This document shows, piece after piece, positions 18,641-28,409 of a stretch of DNA of 64,000 nt. How positions within the stretch are numbered: the first letter of the stretch is position 1; each line of letters begins with the position of its first letter. The notes beneath the pieces are model-generated. The model ran no database searches, had not been told where the DNA came from, and saw only the letters and a program-made list of their open reading frames with translations. Source of the stretch: Ornithinibacillus sp. 4-3 (lineage in GTDB: Bacteria > Bacillota > Bacilli > Bacillales > Amphibacillaceae). The stretch is taken from positions 1,398,001 to 1,462,000 of the forward strand of contig NZ_CP162599.1 in assembly GCF_040958695.1 (NCBI RefSeq), written 5' to 3'. Made by a program: the position numbers and the translations under genes.

Positions 18641-18922
18641 CGCTTCACCTTCTTTACTTGTTTTGGATTGAATGCCACTCAACTGAAAAGCGTCACGACC
18701 TTGTGCTAAATACGGAGTAAGGCAATACGCCTTCAACATCTAACTCATTCGCAATCAGCTTAACAGAGAGAGGGATCAGTCTTTCGATAACGAGTTTTAT
18801 CACCCAAGGTTGGAACGATCCACCTCTCAATCCATTAAGTATATTTTCTCAAATAATTGAGGAAATACCAACTTAGAAACAACTTAGGTTCATAAGGTTT
18901 TCCTTTCAAAGTCGGGAGACTA
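18641..18922 (-). ncRNA. Candidate bridge-RNA region of the IS110-family element
   Basis: IS110-family elements encode a structured guide (bridge) RNA in a non-coding end, upstream of the recombinase in the IS110 group. This 282-bp segment is the only sizeable non-coding end here. Small stems are visible: AAGGC-AATAC-GCCTT near 18719-18733 and GATAA/TTATC near 18785-18800. I did not identify guide loops, so the RNA boundaries are inference. Confidence 0.4.
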
Positions 18923-19032
18923 AAACCTTAAATATAATATACAAGGTTGTTGATAAAGGAAAAGAAAAACTAACTGCGGAACAGAAATTTCAGTTAGTCC
19001 AATTCGTCATTGAAAAATACGGTTTAAATCGA

Positions 19033-19881
19033 ATGGTGAGGTATCTTTGTGAATTAGTTGGCGTCTCTAGATCAGGTTATTATCGTTATTTTTCAGAAGA
19101 AGCACAACTGAATAGACAAGCACGAGATAAAGCAGATGAAGAAGTAAAGGCAATCATTTTAAAAGCGTTCAATTTCCGCCGTCGTAAGAAAGGTGCACGT
19201 CAAATCAAAATGACATTAGAACATCAGTATCACATTACCTATAACTTGAAACGCATTCGTCGTATCATGAAAAAGTTTCAAATTATTTGTCCCATTCGAA
19301 AAGCCAATCCTTATCGAAGAATCGCGAAAGCAACGAAAGAACATAGAACACTACCGAACCTATTAAACCGTGAATTTAAACAAGGAATCGCTAGAAAAGT
19401 ATTATTGACAGACATTACCTACTTGAGTTATGGAAAAGGAAAACGTGCTTACTTATCCACTATCAAAGATGCCGAAACCAATGAAATTTTAGCCTATGAA
19501 ACATCTGATAGAATCACCCTAGATATTGCATTAAATACAGTCAAGAAGTTAAAAAACAGTAAGATAAAGTTGGCTGAAGACGCATTCATTCACTCAGATC
19601 AAGGAGTTCACTATACGAACCCCCATTTTCAAAAGAAGGTGAAGGTAATGGGGCTAGGTCAGTCAATGTCCCGCCGTGGAAACTGTTGGGACAATGCCCC
19701 TCAAGAATCATTCTTTGGGCATTTTAAAGATGAAACAGACTTTAAATCGTGTGAAACATTAGAAGAGGTAAAAAGAGAGATTAAGAGTTATATGATTTAT
19801 TACAATCATTATCGAGGTCAATGGAACTTAAAAAAGATGACGCCTGCACAATACAGTCATCATCTTCTTCAAGTTACTTAA
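19033..19881 (+). CDS. IS3-family transposase OrfB (DDE integrase)
   Basis: Catalytic subunit with an rve integrase core. The DDE residues are in LLTDITYLSY, FIHSDQGVHY and PQESFFGHFKDE. The ATG at 19033 is the first start, but the same frame is open upstream to about 18920 (encoding ..VVDKGKEKLTAEQ..), as expected if OrfB is normally made as a frameshift fusion with OrfA. Sequence is intact to the stop 42 bp before the right IS end. Confidence 0.88.
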   Translation: MVRYLCELVGVSRSGYYRYFSEEAQLNRQARDKADEEVKAIILKAFNFRRRKKGARQIKMTLEHQYHITYNLKRIRRIMKKFQIICPIRKANPYRRIAKATKEHRTLPNLLNREFKQGIARKVLLTDITYLSYGKGKRAYLSTIKDAETNEILAYETSDRITLDIALNTVKKLKNSKIKLAEDAFIHSDQGVHYTNPHFQKKVKVMGLGQSMSRRGNCWDNAPQESFFGHFKDETDFKSCETLEEVKREIKSYMIYYNHYRGQWNLKKMTPAQYSHHLLQVT

Positions 19882-19890
19882 TTCCCTAGA

Positions 19891-19923
19891 GTCTTTTTAA
19901 AAATGTCCTTTACAAAGGGTACA
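19891..19923 (-). repeat. Right terminal inverted repeat of the IS3-family element
   Basis: Ends in TTTACAAAGGGTACA. Its complement begins TGTACCCTTTGTAAAGG and matches the left end at 16867. Confidence 0.85.
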
Positions 19924-19929
19924 CTTTAA

Positions 19930-20628
19930 AATGCTACGAAGGCTTCTGTAATAACAGATGATGCCGATGAACGAATCAACGGGAAAAACAAACCAGAGGG
20001 ATCAACCATCCATTTATCTGTATCAGATCAGGAAGGCAATATCGTTAGTTATACTTCGACGATTATATCATTTGGTGGAAATGGTATTGTTGTTCCTGGT
20101 TATGGATTTATTTTAAATAATGCGTTAATAGGAATGTTTTCTGCAAAGGATAAAAGCAGTCCTAACTATCCAGCACCAAACAAAAGACCTTTAAGTAGTA
20201 TGTCACCAACAATCGTTATGAAGGACGGGAAGCCTGTAATAACTCTAGGATCACCAGGAAGTGAAACAATCATGACAACTGTTTTACAAACGATTATTAA
20301 CTATCTTGATTTCGATATGAATTTTCCAGAAGCAATCGCCTCACCACGTCTATCGCAAATGAATAATGAACATGGAAAGACACACTATGAAGAAATTTTC
20401 CAAGATAAATACATGATCCAAGGGAAAAATTTGTTGGAAGATTTGAAGGAAATGGGGCATGAATTTAAACTAGAAAAGAATCCTCAAGGGCTTGGAACAA
20501 CAACGGGTTTAGAATTCTTACTGGATGGTCGCGTGCGGGCAGTAGCCGAACCAATTAGAAGAGGTGGAGGACATGCTATGGTTCAATACCCTTCTAAAGA
20601 AACAGGAGTTTCTCATATTGCAGAGTAA
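19930..20628 (+). pseudogene. ggt: Gamma-glutamyltranspeptidase, 3' part (small subunit)
   Basis: Continuation of the gene broken at 16866. The autoprocessing site and nucleophile threonine are preserved in EGSTIHLSVSDQEG (near 20000), followed by VVPGYGFILNN, LSSMSPTIV and the oxyanion region TLGSPGSETIMTTVLQT. The fragment lacks its own start; an in-frame ATG at 20134 would begin after the catalytic threonine and give no enzyme. No further damage is seen in this half, so the disruption may be recent. Confidence 0.85.
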
Positions 20629-20911
20629 GAATAAAGTAGTCATTTAAATGGGTTGAGTTATTATCTAATATTTAGCGGTGTTAAAAAAATTCTTAATAAA
20701 AAATTGAATGATGGATATTTATTCAGAGTAGCCATTTCTAAAGCAAGCATACTTACAGAAGTTAAGATCGTGAAGTTTTGATTTTAACATGTAAGGGTGC
20801 TTGCATTATTGTTTTTTGCGTAGAAATAACAATATAAACCTGCCAACTGTTTTGATTATTTTCGTATGTTTATATGTTATGGCATATATATGTATAGAGG
20901 TGGGTGATAGG

Positions 20912-21154
20912 ATGATAAAGCTATCGGAATTACAATTAAAAGAAGTAATTGTTGTTCAAGGCGGTAGAAGATTAGGTTATATTTACGATTTAGAAATCAA
21001 TTCATCTACAGGCTATATTGAAGCGGTTATTATTACGAATAAAAATAAACAACATATTTTCGGCAAAGCAGAAGAATACATCATTGATTGGAAGCAAATT
21101 GTTACGATCGGTTTAGATGTTATTTTAGTGCAATATGATGATGGGGAGGTATAA
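20912..21154 (+). CDS. ylmC: YlmC/YmxH family PRC-barrel sporulation protein
   Basis: Small protein of 80 aa with a single PRC-barrel-like beta fold (LKEVIVVQGGRRLGYIYDLEIN). The family is confined mainly to spore formers and lies next to sigG/ylmD in B. subtilis; molecular role is not established. ATG 20912 is chosen because GAGGTGGGTGATAGG precedes it and the product matches the family length; upstream in-frame starts would add a hydrophobic tail not typical of the family. Confidence 0.85.
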   Translation: MIKLSELQLKEVIVVQGGRRLGYIYDLEINSSTGYIEAVIITNKNKQHIFGKAEEYIIDWKQIVTIGLDVILVQYDDGEV

Positions 21155-21227
21155 TAGGGTATAAGTAAAAATACGACAAACATAACATATTTGCAGTTTC
21201 AGTGATCGTAAATATATGGAGGAAAGG

Positions 21228-22055
21228 ATGCTTAAAATGTCAGATATATTCAAACAAGCTGCAGACAAATCTTATTTATTTATCGATAAATGGCAGAAAC
21301 AGCATCAACAATTGCAAGTAGGATTTACAATGAAAAATGGCGGTTGTAGTAAGCACCCATTTGCAACATTTAATATGGGCTTACATGTTGATGATAATTA
21401 TGAAGATGTTATTAATAATCGTAAACGTTTAGCAGAGAAACTACAATTTCCTCTTTCTTTATGGGTTTCAGGTGAACAAACACATCATAATGAAGTATAT
21501 GTTGTCGAGCGAAAAGACAAAGGGAAGGGATCAGTGGCTTATGATACTTCACTTAAGGGAATTGATGGATTGATAACGAAAGAAAAGGGAGTACTTTGTA
21601 CCGCTTTTTTTGCTGATTGTGTTCCTTTATTTTTCTTTGATCCTGTGACTGCATATCTGGGTATTGCTCATGCAGGCTGGCGTGGTACGGTTGGCAAAAT
21701 TGCTGAAGAAATGGTGAAGAAATTTATAGAATTAGGGACTCAAATAGAGAACTTGCAAGTCGTTATTGGTCCATGTATCTCGCAAAAGCAATATGAAGTA
21801 AATGACTTTGTTATTCAGCATATCCCTAAGGTTTTACAAAAAAATGCTGTAATAGCAAAAGAAGAAGGAAGCTTTTTATTAGATTTAAAACAATTAAATA
21901 TGGAAATCCTTTTACAATCTGGTGTATTACGTCATAATATAGAAGTAACAAACTATTGCACATTTACAGATGCTGACAGTTTTTTCTCACATCGTCGTGA
22001 TCATGGACAGACTGGGAGAATGCTGGGATATATTGGATATAAAGAAGATGAATGA
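21228..22055 (+). CDS. ylmD: YlmD/YfiH-family multicopper-like purine nucleoside phosphorylase
   Basis: Cytoplasmic enzyme of the PgeF/YfiH (laccase-domain) family, reported to act on purine nucleosides and, in E. coli, to edit peptidoglycan precursors. Conserved features are TFNMGLHVDD, a zinc-site His in GEQTHHNEV, AFFADCVPLFFFD and GIAHAGWRGTVGKIA. GGAGG precedes ATG 21228; ATG 21237 is an alternative. It overlaps or nearly touches ylmE and lies in the conserved run leading to sepF. Confidence 0.88.
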   Translation: MLKMSDIFKQAADKSYLFIDKWQKQHQQLQVGFTMKNGGCSKHPFATFNMGLHVDDNYEDVINNRKRLAEKLQFPLSLWVSGEQTHHNEVYVVERKDKGKGSVAYDTSLKGIDGLITKEKGVLCTAFFADCVPLFFFDPVTAYLGIAHAGWRGTVGKIAEEMVKKFIELGTQIENLQVVIGPCISQKQYEVNDFVIQHIPKVLQKNAVIAKEEGSFLLDLKQLNMEILLQSGVLRHNIEVTNYCTFTDADSFFSHRRDHGQTGRMLGYIGYKEDE

Positions 22056-22075
22056 TAGTAAGGAGTAGAGATTTC

Positions 22076-22747
22076 ATGGACATCAAAACAAATTTAGCTT
22101 ATATACAGGAAAATATTAGAAAAGCATGTGAAAAAACTAACCGTGATTTAAGTGAAATTACCATCATTGGAGTAACGAAATATGTTACAATAGAACGAAC
22201 AATAGAAGCAATGGAAGCAGGAGTACATCATTTTGGCGAAAATCGTGCAGAAGGACTCCTAGAAAAGTATAATCATATCGATCAGCCTGCCAAATGGCAT
22301 TTTATTGGAACCTTACAAACAAGAAAAGTTAAAGATATTATTGATAAGGTAGAAGCAATTCATTCACTAGATCGTGAATCGCTTGCGAAGCAAATTAATA
22401 ATCGAGCTAATCGTGTCATTGATTGTTTTGTACAAGTAAATGTCAGTGAAGAAGAATCCAAGCATGGTTTAGCAGTAGCTGATGTCATTCCTTTTGTGGA
22501 ATTACTGGCAGCATATGAAAATATTCGTGTTGTTGGATTGATGACAATGGCACCACATGTGTCAGATGAAGAAGTGTTAAGAAAAACCTTTAAAGACTTG
22601 GCACAATTACGCGATGTAATTATGACGAAGAATTACGCTCATGCTCCATGTAAGTACTTAAGTATGGGAATGAGTAATGATTATGAAATTGCAGTGGAAG
22701 AAGGAGCAACCCATATCCGTATTGGATCAAAATTAGTTGGTTCATAA
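22076..22747 (+). CDS. ylmE: PLP-binding protein YggS/YlmE family
   Basis: Fold type III pyridoxal-phosphate protein without known catalysis, involved in PLP and amino-acid homeostasis. The PLP lysine is in IIGVTKYV; phosphate-binding and barrel residues are seen in HFGENRAEG, WHFIGTLQTRKVK and MGMSNDYEIAVEEGATHIRIG. ATG 22076 (223 aa) fits the family; an ATG at 22052 overlapping ylmD would add eight residues. Confidence 0.9.
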   Translation: MDIKTNLAYIQENIRKACEKTNRDLSEITIIGVTKYVTIERTIEAMEAGVHHFGENRAEGLLEKYNHIDQPAKWHFIGTLQTRKVKDIIDKVEAIHSLDRESLAKQINNRANRVIDCFVQVNVSEEESKHGLAVADVIPFVELLAAYENIRVVGLMTMAPHVSDEEVLRKTFKDLAQLRDVIMTKNYAHAPCKYLSMGMSNDYEIAVEEGATHIRIGSKLVGS

Positions 22748-22861
22748 AATTTGGCAATCTGACTTTTAAAGAAATCAAATAAAGTTCAACTTAGTCATAT
22801 GTATACAATAGGGTTATTAAGTTGATACTGGAAGATTGCTTGAAAAATGAGGTGAAATAAA

Positions 22862-23305
22862 ATGGGCTTTAAAAATAAGTTTAAATCTTTTTTTACTGTA
22901 GATGATGAATATGAGTACATTGAAGAGGAAGTACCATATGAGGAAGAAGAGCCTAGACAGCAGTATCAAAAGAAAGATAAACAAAATATCGTAAATTTGG
23001 CTACGGTTAAACAGCCTACGTCTAAAGTTGTATTAATTGAACCAAGATCTTATGGTGAAGCACAGACGATTGCGGATAATATTCTTAATCGCCGTTCTGT
23101 TGTTATTAATTTAGAACGAGTGGATAATCATCAGGCAAAAAGAATTGTCGATTTTTTAAGCGGGACTGTCTATGCTTTAAATGGTGATATCCAAAAATTA
23201 GGTACACAAACTTTTCTCTGTACTCCTGATAATGTAGAAATATCTGGCACTATCTCTGATATAACAGTAGATGAGGATGACTTTGGTAAAGGATGGAAAT
23301 ATTAG
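22862..23305 (+). CDS. sepF: Cell-division protein SepF
   Basis: FtsZ-associated septum protein that binds membrane and bundles FtsZ. It has an N-terminal amphipathic helix ([15 protein letters not shown]), an acidic and Gln-rich linker, and the C-terminal DUF552 domain ([23 protein letters not shown]). Its 147 aa are typical. Its stop abuts the ylmG start. Confidence 0.93.
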   Translation: MGFKNKFKSFFTVDDEYEYIEEEVPYEEEEPRQQYQKKDKQNIVNLATVKQPTSKVVLIEPRSYGEAQTIADNILNRRSVVINLERVDNHQAKRIVDFLSGTVYALNGDIQKLGTQTFLCTPDNVEISGTISDITVDEDDFGKGWKY

Positions 23306-23566
23306 ATGGATTTGTTACATGTTATATTATCTAACGCACTATATATCTATAGTTTTGTACTAATTATTTATATTTTAATGTCATGGTTTCCAGGTGCACG
23401 TGAATCGTCTTTCGGGATGCTTTTAGGTTCAATCAGTGAACCTTATTTGGAGCAATTCCGCAAATTTATTCCGCCAATAGGTATGATTGATATTTCACCA
23501 ATTGTAGGTATTTTTGTCCTACATATTGCTAGAATGGGATTAGATACATTATTTAATTATTTTTAA
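23306..23566 (+). CDS. ylmG: YggT-family membrane protein YlmG
   Basis: 86-residue membrane protein with two hydrophobic segments (about 7-25 and 62-83) and the YggT signature SWFPGAR...[13 protein letters not shown]. Homologues accompany sepF in Gram-positive bacteria and affect nucleoid or septum placement. ATG 23306 starts right after the sepF stop, implying translational coupling. Confidence 0.9.
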   Translation: MDLLHVILSNALYIYSFVLIIYILMSWFPGARESSFGMLLGSISEPYLEQFRKFIPPIGMIDISPIVGIFVLHIARMGLDTLFNYF

Positions 23567-23568
23567 AT

Positions 23569-24345
23569 ATGAGTATTTATCAGCATTTTAGACCAGAGGA
23601 ACATTTATTTATTGATCATGCATTGGCTTGGAAAAAAGAAGTAGAACAATCCTATCGAATGAAATTAACCGATTTTTTAGATCCACGTGAACAGCAAATT
23701 CTAAGTATGTTAGTTGGAACGAATCAAGATGACTTTGAATTACATTTTCATGGTGGAGGAATGTATACAGAAAGAAAGCGAGCAGTTATTTGTCCTTTCT
23801 ATGAAGATGTTGATTTCTCAACTTTTGATTTAGTTCTATTGGAAGCGACATTCCATCAGAAATTTATTTCGCTTACACATCGAGATGTGATGGGAGCATT
23901 TCTATCCTTGGGAATAGAGCGGAAGAAATTAGGTGATATTTTTATTGAGGATAATCACCTACAAATAATTACTACAGCAGATATTGCTACTTATGTGGAA
24001 ATGAATTTAACAAAAATCAAAAATGCTTCAATAAAATTAACAACGAAACCTTTTAAAGAGCTTCTAGAGAAAGAAGCAAATTGGATTTCTGCAGATCATA
24101 CGATTTCTTCTTTACGTTTAGATAATGTAATAAAAGAAATTTATCGCATTTCTCGAAGCGAGTCTGCTAATTTAATTAAAAAGAAGCTTGTAAAAGTTAA
24201 TTTTCGTGTTGTAGAAGACGCAGCTTATCCATTGTTTGAAGGAGATTTACTTTCTGTCCGAGGTAAGGGAAGAAGTAAACTTGTTGCAATACATGGTAAA
24301 ACGAAAAAAGATAAATTTCGCGTGACATCAGCAATTTTAAAGTAG
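23569..24345 (+). CDS. ylmH: YlmH, S4-domain RNA-binding protein
   Basis: The C-terminal S4 domain (SLRLDNVIKEIYRISRSESANLIKKK..VKVNF..FEGDLLSVRGKG) indicates binding to structured rRNA or tRNA; the N-terminal two thirds is the conserved YlmH region (EHLFIDHALAWKK..FLDPREQQIL). Family members have been linked to rescue of stalled 50S-peptidyl-tRNA complexes. It starts 2 bp after ylmG. Confidence 0.9.
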   Translation: MSIYQHFRPEEHLFIDHALAWKKEVEQSYRMKLTDFLDPREQQILSMLVGTNQDDFELHFHGGGMYTERKRAVICPFYEDVDFSTFDLVLLEATFHQKFISLTHRDVMGAFLSLGIERKKLGDIFIEDNHLQIITTADIATYVEMNLTKIKNASIKLTTKPFKELLEKEANWISADHTISSLRLDNVIKEIYRISRSESANLIKKKLVKVNFRVVEDAAYPLFEGDLLSVRGKGRSKLVAIHGKTKKDKFRVTSAILK

Positions 24346-24479
24346 TGATTGCAGAGAGTGGTTTCTGAAAATGAACCCATTATAAATTCACACTTGTATA
24401 GTTTTGTATAGTAATATAATATTTAAAACAACAAGTGAAGTCATTATTAGACAAATTTTTCAAGGAGGTGGCCTTGTAT

Positions 24480-24986
24480 ATGCCATTAACACCTTTGGAT
24501 ATACATAATAAAGTTTTTGCCAGAAGTTTTCGCGGATATGATGAAGATGAAGTAAATGAATTCCTTGATCAAGTGATCAAAGATTACGAGATGGCAATTC
24601 GTAAAACAAAAGATTTGGAAGCAAAAGTAAATGAATTAGAAGAAAAAGTTGGCCATTTTTCTAATATTGAGGATACATTAAACAAATCCATTTTAGTGGC
24701 TCAAGAAACTGCTGAAGAAGTTACAAGTAATGCAAGAAAAGAATCGAAGCTGATTATTAAAGAAGCGGAGAAAAATGCGGATCGAATTGTTAACGAAGCA
24801 TTAAACAAATCAAGACAGATATACTTAGATATTCAAGAGTTAAAGAAACATGGGAAAGTATTCCGTACGAGATTAAAGATGTTAGTGGAAGCTCAGTTAG
24901 AATTATTGAATACGGATGAATGGGAAGATCTACTAGGAACAGATGTCCTTGGAGAATTGGAATTAGAAGAAGAATATCAAGAATAA
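24480..24986 (+). CDS. divIVA: Cell-pole/septum organiser DivIVA
   Basis: Coiled-coil protein that binds negatively curved membrane. The N-terminal lipid-binding domain is PLTPLDIHNKVFARSFRGYD followed by DEDEVNEFLDQVI; the rest is a long coiled coil (about residues 30-155) with an acidic C-terminus. AAGGAGGTG (24462-24470) sets ATG 24480 as start. An AT-rich -10-like TATAAT lies at 24415-24420 without a clear -35. Confidence 0.94.
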   Translation: MPLTPLDIHNKVFARSFRGYDEDEVNEFLDQVIKDYEMAIRKTKDLEAKVNELEEKVGHFSNIEDTLNKSILVAQETAEEVTSNARKESKLIIKEAEKNADRIVNEALNKSRQIYLDIQELKKHGKVFRTRLKMLVEAQLELLNTDEWEDLLGTDVLGELELEEEYQE

Positions 24987-25005
24987 GGAGTTGGCGTCAT
25001 AAACC

Positions 25006-25034
25006 TTGACGATAACGCATTTTTTACATATAAT
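25006..25034 (+). promoter_or_regulatory. Sigma-A promoter of the ileS T-box transcript
   Basis: TTGACG (25006-25011), 17-bp spacer, TATAAT (25029-25034). It lies 20 bp after the divIVA stop. A palindrome TTTTTACATAT.../...ATATGTAAAAA spans 25021-25060, covering the -10 and initial transcript. Confidence 0.85.
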
Positions 25035-25060
25035 TTTTATAAAAATAGCATATGTAAAAA

Positions 25061-25289
25061 CGATGAAAGAGACAGTATAAAAGTAACCACTGTTAAGCGA
25101 GTCAGGGAAGGTGGAAGCCTGATACAGAAATACTTTTAGAAAATCACTCTTGAGTTTCCATTTGAAGGATAAGTAGAATTGGACGATTGATTCACGTTAC
25201 GAAAAACGAGTAAGTTTAAATTTTTTTAAATTTATAAGGGTGGTATCACGAGTCTTCTCGTCCCTTTGGGGGCGTTGAGGGCTTTTTTA
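25061..25289 (+). promoter_or_regulatory. T-box riboswitch (isoleucine) controlling ileS
   Basis: Stem I carries AAGCGAGTCAGGG...GAAGCCTGATACAG, followed by the specifier region AGAAAATCACTCTTGAG, with ATC at 25143-25145 as the isoleucine specifier codon. The T-box proper is AAGGGTGGTATCACG near 25239, whose TGGT can pair with the ACCA end of uncharged tRNA. The terminator CGTCCC/GGGGCG and T run end at about 25289. Uncharged tRNA-Ile should favour antitermination. The decisive check is a covariance-model match to the T-box family. Confidence 0.93.
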
Positions 25290-25489
25290 TACTTTATTTC
25301 TTAAAGTATGAAGGAACAGATTTCATATGGATGTTGATCTGACAATGACTAGTTATTAACACCATGGAATATGGATCGCATTTCTCATAAATGCATTTGT
25401 CGTAGAGCATGCTATGAATAAAGCTGCTCATATATTTACTTCATACCGAATAATAAGAATATTTTTTAAGATAATTAGGAGGGCAAAGG

Positions 25490-28243
25490 ATGGACTATAA
25501 AGATACATTATTGATGCCAAAAACAGAATTTCCAATGCGTGGAAATTTACCGAACAAAGAACCAGAAAGAAGAGTACAATGGGAAGCAGACAATGTTTAC
25601 GAGCAGAGTCTAGCTAGAGCAGAAGGGAAACCACAATTTGTCCTTCATGATGGACCACCATATGCAAATGGAGATCTCCATATCGGTCATGCAATGAATA
25701 ATATTTTAAAAGATTTTATTACTCGTTATAAATCAATGACTGGCTATCAAGCACCATTTATTCCTGGTTGGGATACACATGGATTACCAATTGAAACAGC
25801 ATTAACAAAGAATAAAAAAGTAGACCGTAAAAAATTATCTGTTGCTGAATTCAGACAAATGTGTGTGGATTATGCTTTAGATCAGGTCAATAAACAAAAG
25901 GAACAACGCAAACAATTAGGAGTTCGTGGAGATTGGGATCATCCATATATCACTTTAACGAATGACTATGAAGCGGCGCAAATTAGAGTGTTCGGTGAAA
26001 TGGCAAAAAAAGGATATATTTACAAAGGCTTACGTCCAGTACATTGGTCGCCATCTTCTGAATCTGCTTTAGCTGAAGCGGAAATCGAATACCATGATAA
26101 AAAATCTCCATCTATTTATGTTTCCTTTACAGTAACAGATGGAAAAGGTTTACTTGATGAAGGAGATAAGTTTATTATTTGGACAACTACTCCTTGGACA
26201 CTTCCAGCAAACTTAGGAATCAGTATTCATCCAGATTTAGAATATGATCTAGTGAAAGTTGGTAATGACAATTTTGTCATTGCTCATGATTTATTAGAGG
26301 ATATTGTTGAAGTTCTAGGCTGGGAAGATGCTCAAGTGATTAAATCCTTTAAAGGAAAAGAAGCAGAACGTATTATTACAAAGCATCCATTCTATGACCG
26401 TGATTCACTTGTTATGTTAGGAGAACATGTAACGATTGATGCGGGTACAGGGTGTGTTCATACTGCGCCTGGACATGGAGATGATGACTTCTATGTTAGC
26501 CGTCAGTATGATTTAGAACCACTAAGTCCAGTGGATGATAGAGGTTGCTTTACAGATGAAGCTCCTGGATTTGAAGGGCTATTCTATGATGATGCAAATA
26601 AAGTGATTACAGAAAAACTTGAAGAGGTAGGAGCTTTATTAAAGCTAGATTTTATTAAACACTCTTATCCACATGATTGGCGTACGAAAAAACCAACGAT
26701 CACAAGAGCAACAGCACAGTGGTTTACATCTATTAAATCATTTAGAGATGATATTCTAGATGAAATTAAAAAAGTACAATGGTTCCCTTCATGGGGAGAA
26801 ACACGCATGTACAACATGTTCCGTGATCGTGAAGATTGGTGTATTTCTCGTCAACGTTCATGGGGTGTACCAATTCCAGTATTCTATGGAGAAGATGGTA
26901 CACCAATCATTACAGATGAAACAATTAGTCATGTAGCTAAATTATTTAGAGAGCATGGTTCTAATATTTGGTTTGAAAAAGAAGCGAAGGAATTACTTCC
27001 TGAAGGATTTACATCAGAGCATAGTCCAAATGGTCAGTTTACAAAAGAAAATGACATTATGGATGTTTGGTTCGATTCAGGTTCTTCACACGAGGCTGTC
27101 TTAATCGAAAGAGGTCTTGATCGACCAGCAGACATTTATTTAGAAGGTTCAGATCAGTATCGTGGTTGGTTTAACTCATCTTTAACTACATCAGTAGCAA
27201 TTTCTGGTAAAGCACCTTATAAGAATATTGTTAGTCATGGTATGGTGTTAGATGGAAACGGAAGAAAAATGAGTAAATCACAAGGAAATGTAATGGACCC
27301 ATCTAAAGTAATTAAGCAATTAGGAACTGATATTTTACGTTTCTGGGTATCTTCTGTAGATTACCAAGCGGATGTGCGAATTTCAGATGAGATTTTGAAG
27401 CAGATCTCTGAATCTTATCGTAAGATTAGAAATACAATTCGTTTCTTACTAGGTAACTTAAATGATTTCGATCCAGCAACAGATCGTGTTGCAGTAGAAG
27501 ATTTACAAGAAGTTGATCGTTTCATGTTCTATCGCCTACAAGAACTAATTACTAAAGTAAAAGAAGCTTACGAAACATATGAATTTTCTACTGTTCACCA
27601 TGAGATCCATGATTTCTGTTCTACAGAGTTAAGCTCATTCTATTTAGATTTTGCGAAAGATATTTTATATATTGAAGCAAAAGATCATGAACGTCGTCGT
27701 AGCATCCAAACTGTTTATTATGATATTTTAGTTGCATTAGTGAAATTAATTGCACCAATTATTCCACATACAGCTGAGGAAATTTGGAGTCATATTCCTG
27801 GCTTAGAAGAAAATTATGTGCAATTAACAGATATGCCAGAAGCAGTTGAGATTGCTGACATGGATGAAACCGTTGCGAAATGGAACCATTTCATGAAAGT
27901 TCGTCAGGATGTATTAAAAGCACTTGAAGAAGCTAGAGACGAGAAAGTGATTGGTAAATCATTAGAAGCGAAAGTTACAATTACTGCAATGGATGAAGAA
28001 ACCAAGCAAGTTCTAGCATCAATTCCGTATTTACATCAAATGTTAATTGTATCTGAAGTAGTAATACGTGATCGTGATTCAAATGCCAAGGAATATCGTT
28101 ACGTTAAAGTACAAGTGGAAAAACACCCAGGTGAAGTTTGTGCACGCTGCTGGGTATCATCTGAAACGGTTGGTCAAGATAAGGACCATCCAACTCTATG
28201 TACACGCTGTGCAGAAATTGTAAAAACACATTATGCAGAATAA
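25490..28243 (+). CDS. ileS: Isoleucyl-tRNA synthetase
   Basis: Class I aminoacyl-tRNA synthetase charging tRNA-Ile. The HIGH signature is [16 protein letters not shown], the editing domain lies in the middle ([13 protein letters not shown] and [15 protein letters not shown]), KMSKS is in [13 protein letters not shown], and the C-terminal zinc ribbon has CARCW and CTRCAE. Length of 917 aa is normal for the bacterial type. A ribosome-binding site AGGAGGGC precedes ATG 25490. Bases 25290-25489 are leader with no gene seen. Controlled by the upstream T-box. Confidence 0.97.
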   Translation: MDYKDTLLMPKTEFPMRGNLPNKEPERRVQWEADNVYEQSLARAEGKPQFVLHDGPPYANGDLHIGHAMNNILKDFITRYKSMTGYQAPFIPGWDTHGLPIETALTKNKKVDRKKLSVAEFRQMCVDYALDQVNKQKEQRKQLGVRGDWDHPYITLTNDYEAAQIRVFGEMAKKGYIYKGLRPVHWSPSSESALAEAEIEYHDKKSPSIYVSFTVTDGKGLLDEGDKFIIWTTTPWTLPANLGISIHPDLEYDLVKVGNDNFVIAHDLLEDIVEVLGWEDAQVIKSFKGKEAERIITKHPFYDRDSLVMLGEHVTIDAGTGCVHTAPGHGDDDFYVSRQYDLEPLSPVDDRGCFTDEAPGFEGLFYDDANKVITEKLEEVGALLKLDFIKHSYPHDWRTKKPTITRATAQWFTSIKSFRDDILDEIKKVQWFPSWGETRMYNMFRDREDWCISRQRSWGVPIPVFYGEDGTPIITDETISHVAKLFREHGSNIWFEKEAKELLPEGFTSEHSPNGQFTKENDIMDVWFDSGSSHEAVLIERGLDRPADIYLEGSDQYRGWFNSSLTTSVAISGKAPYKNIVSHGMVLDGNGRKMSKSQGNVMDPSKVIKQLGTDILRFWVSSVDYQADVRISDEILKQISESYRKIRNTIRFLLGNLNDFDPATDRVAVEDLQEVDRFMFYRLQELITKVKEAYETYEFSTVHHEIHDFCSTELSSFYLDFAKDILYIEAKDHERRRSIQTVYYDILVALVKLIAPIIPHTAEEIWSHIPGLEENYVQLTDMPEAVEIADMDETVAKWNHFMKVRQDVLKALEEARDEKVIGKSLEAKVTITAMDEETKQVLASIPYLHQMLIVSEVVIRDRDSNAKEYRYVKVQVEKHPGEVCARCWVSSETVGQDKDHPTLCTRCAEIVKTHYAE

Positions 28244-28259
28244 ATTTTTAAAATAATTA

Positions 28260-28297
28260 AAAACGCCTTAGTTCTAATATGGAGCTAAGGCGCTTTT
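28260..28297 (+). terminator. Intrinsic terminator after ileS
   Basis: AAACGCCTTAGTTC pairs with GAGCTAAGGCGCTTT around a 7-base loop, followed by TTTTG. Confidence 0.85.
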
Positions 28298-28409
28298 GTA
28301 TGTTTAGTTGAAAAAAGCCTGGAATTTACGAATGTTGATTTCCCATGTTTGCTACACTTAAGATAATCTATTAATATTGACATATCATACAATTAGGAGA
28401 GATATTTAT

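Larger units (their letters stand above)
17358..18922 (-). mobile_element. IS110-family insertion sequence nested in the IS3-family element
   Basis: About 1565 bp bounded by AGACTAA at 17352-17358 and at 18917-18923. Joining the flanks at this shared sequence restores a continuous IS3 sequence in which orfA ends normally and the orfB frame runs on. Inverted repeats are absent, as is usual for the family. It carries one minus-strand transposase gene, about 280 bp of non-coding sequence on its 5' side and about 100 bp on its 3' side. Confidence 0.85.
16867..19923 (+). mobile_element. IS3-family (IS150-like) insertion sequence in ggt, itself interrupted
   Basis: Ends begin TGTACCC and finish GGGTACA, the TG...CA termini of IS3-family elements. 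Total length is 3057 bp; removing the nested IS110-type element leaves about 1.49 kb, normal for this family. orfA (16956) and orfB (19033) have the standard order. The reading frames of ggt stop at the left end and resume at the right, showing it inserted in ggt. Clean target duplication is not seen: left flank AAAA, right flank CTTT. Confidence 0.88.

Noticed and set aside
20134..20628. Independent short gene starting at ATG 20134
   Set aside because: It is the tail of ggt; homology extends upstream to 19930 right up to the IS end.
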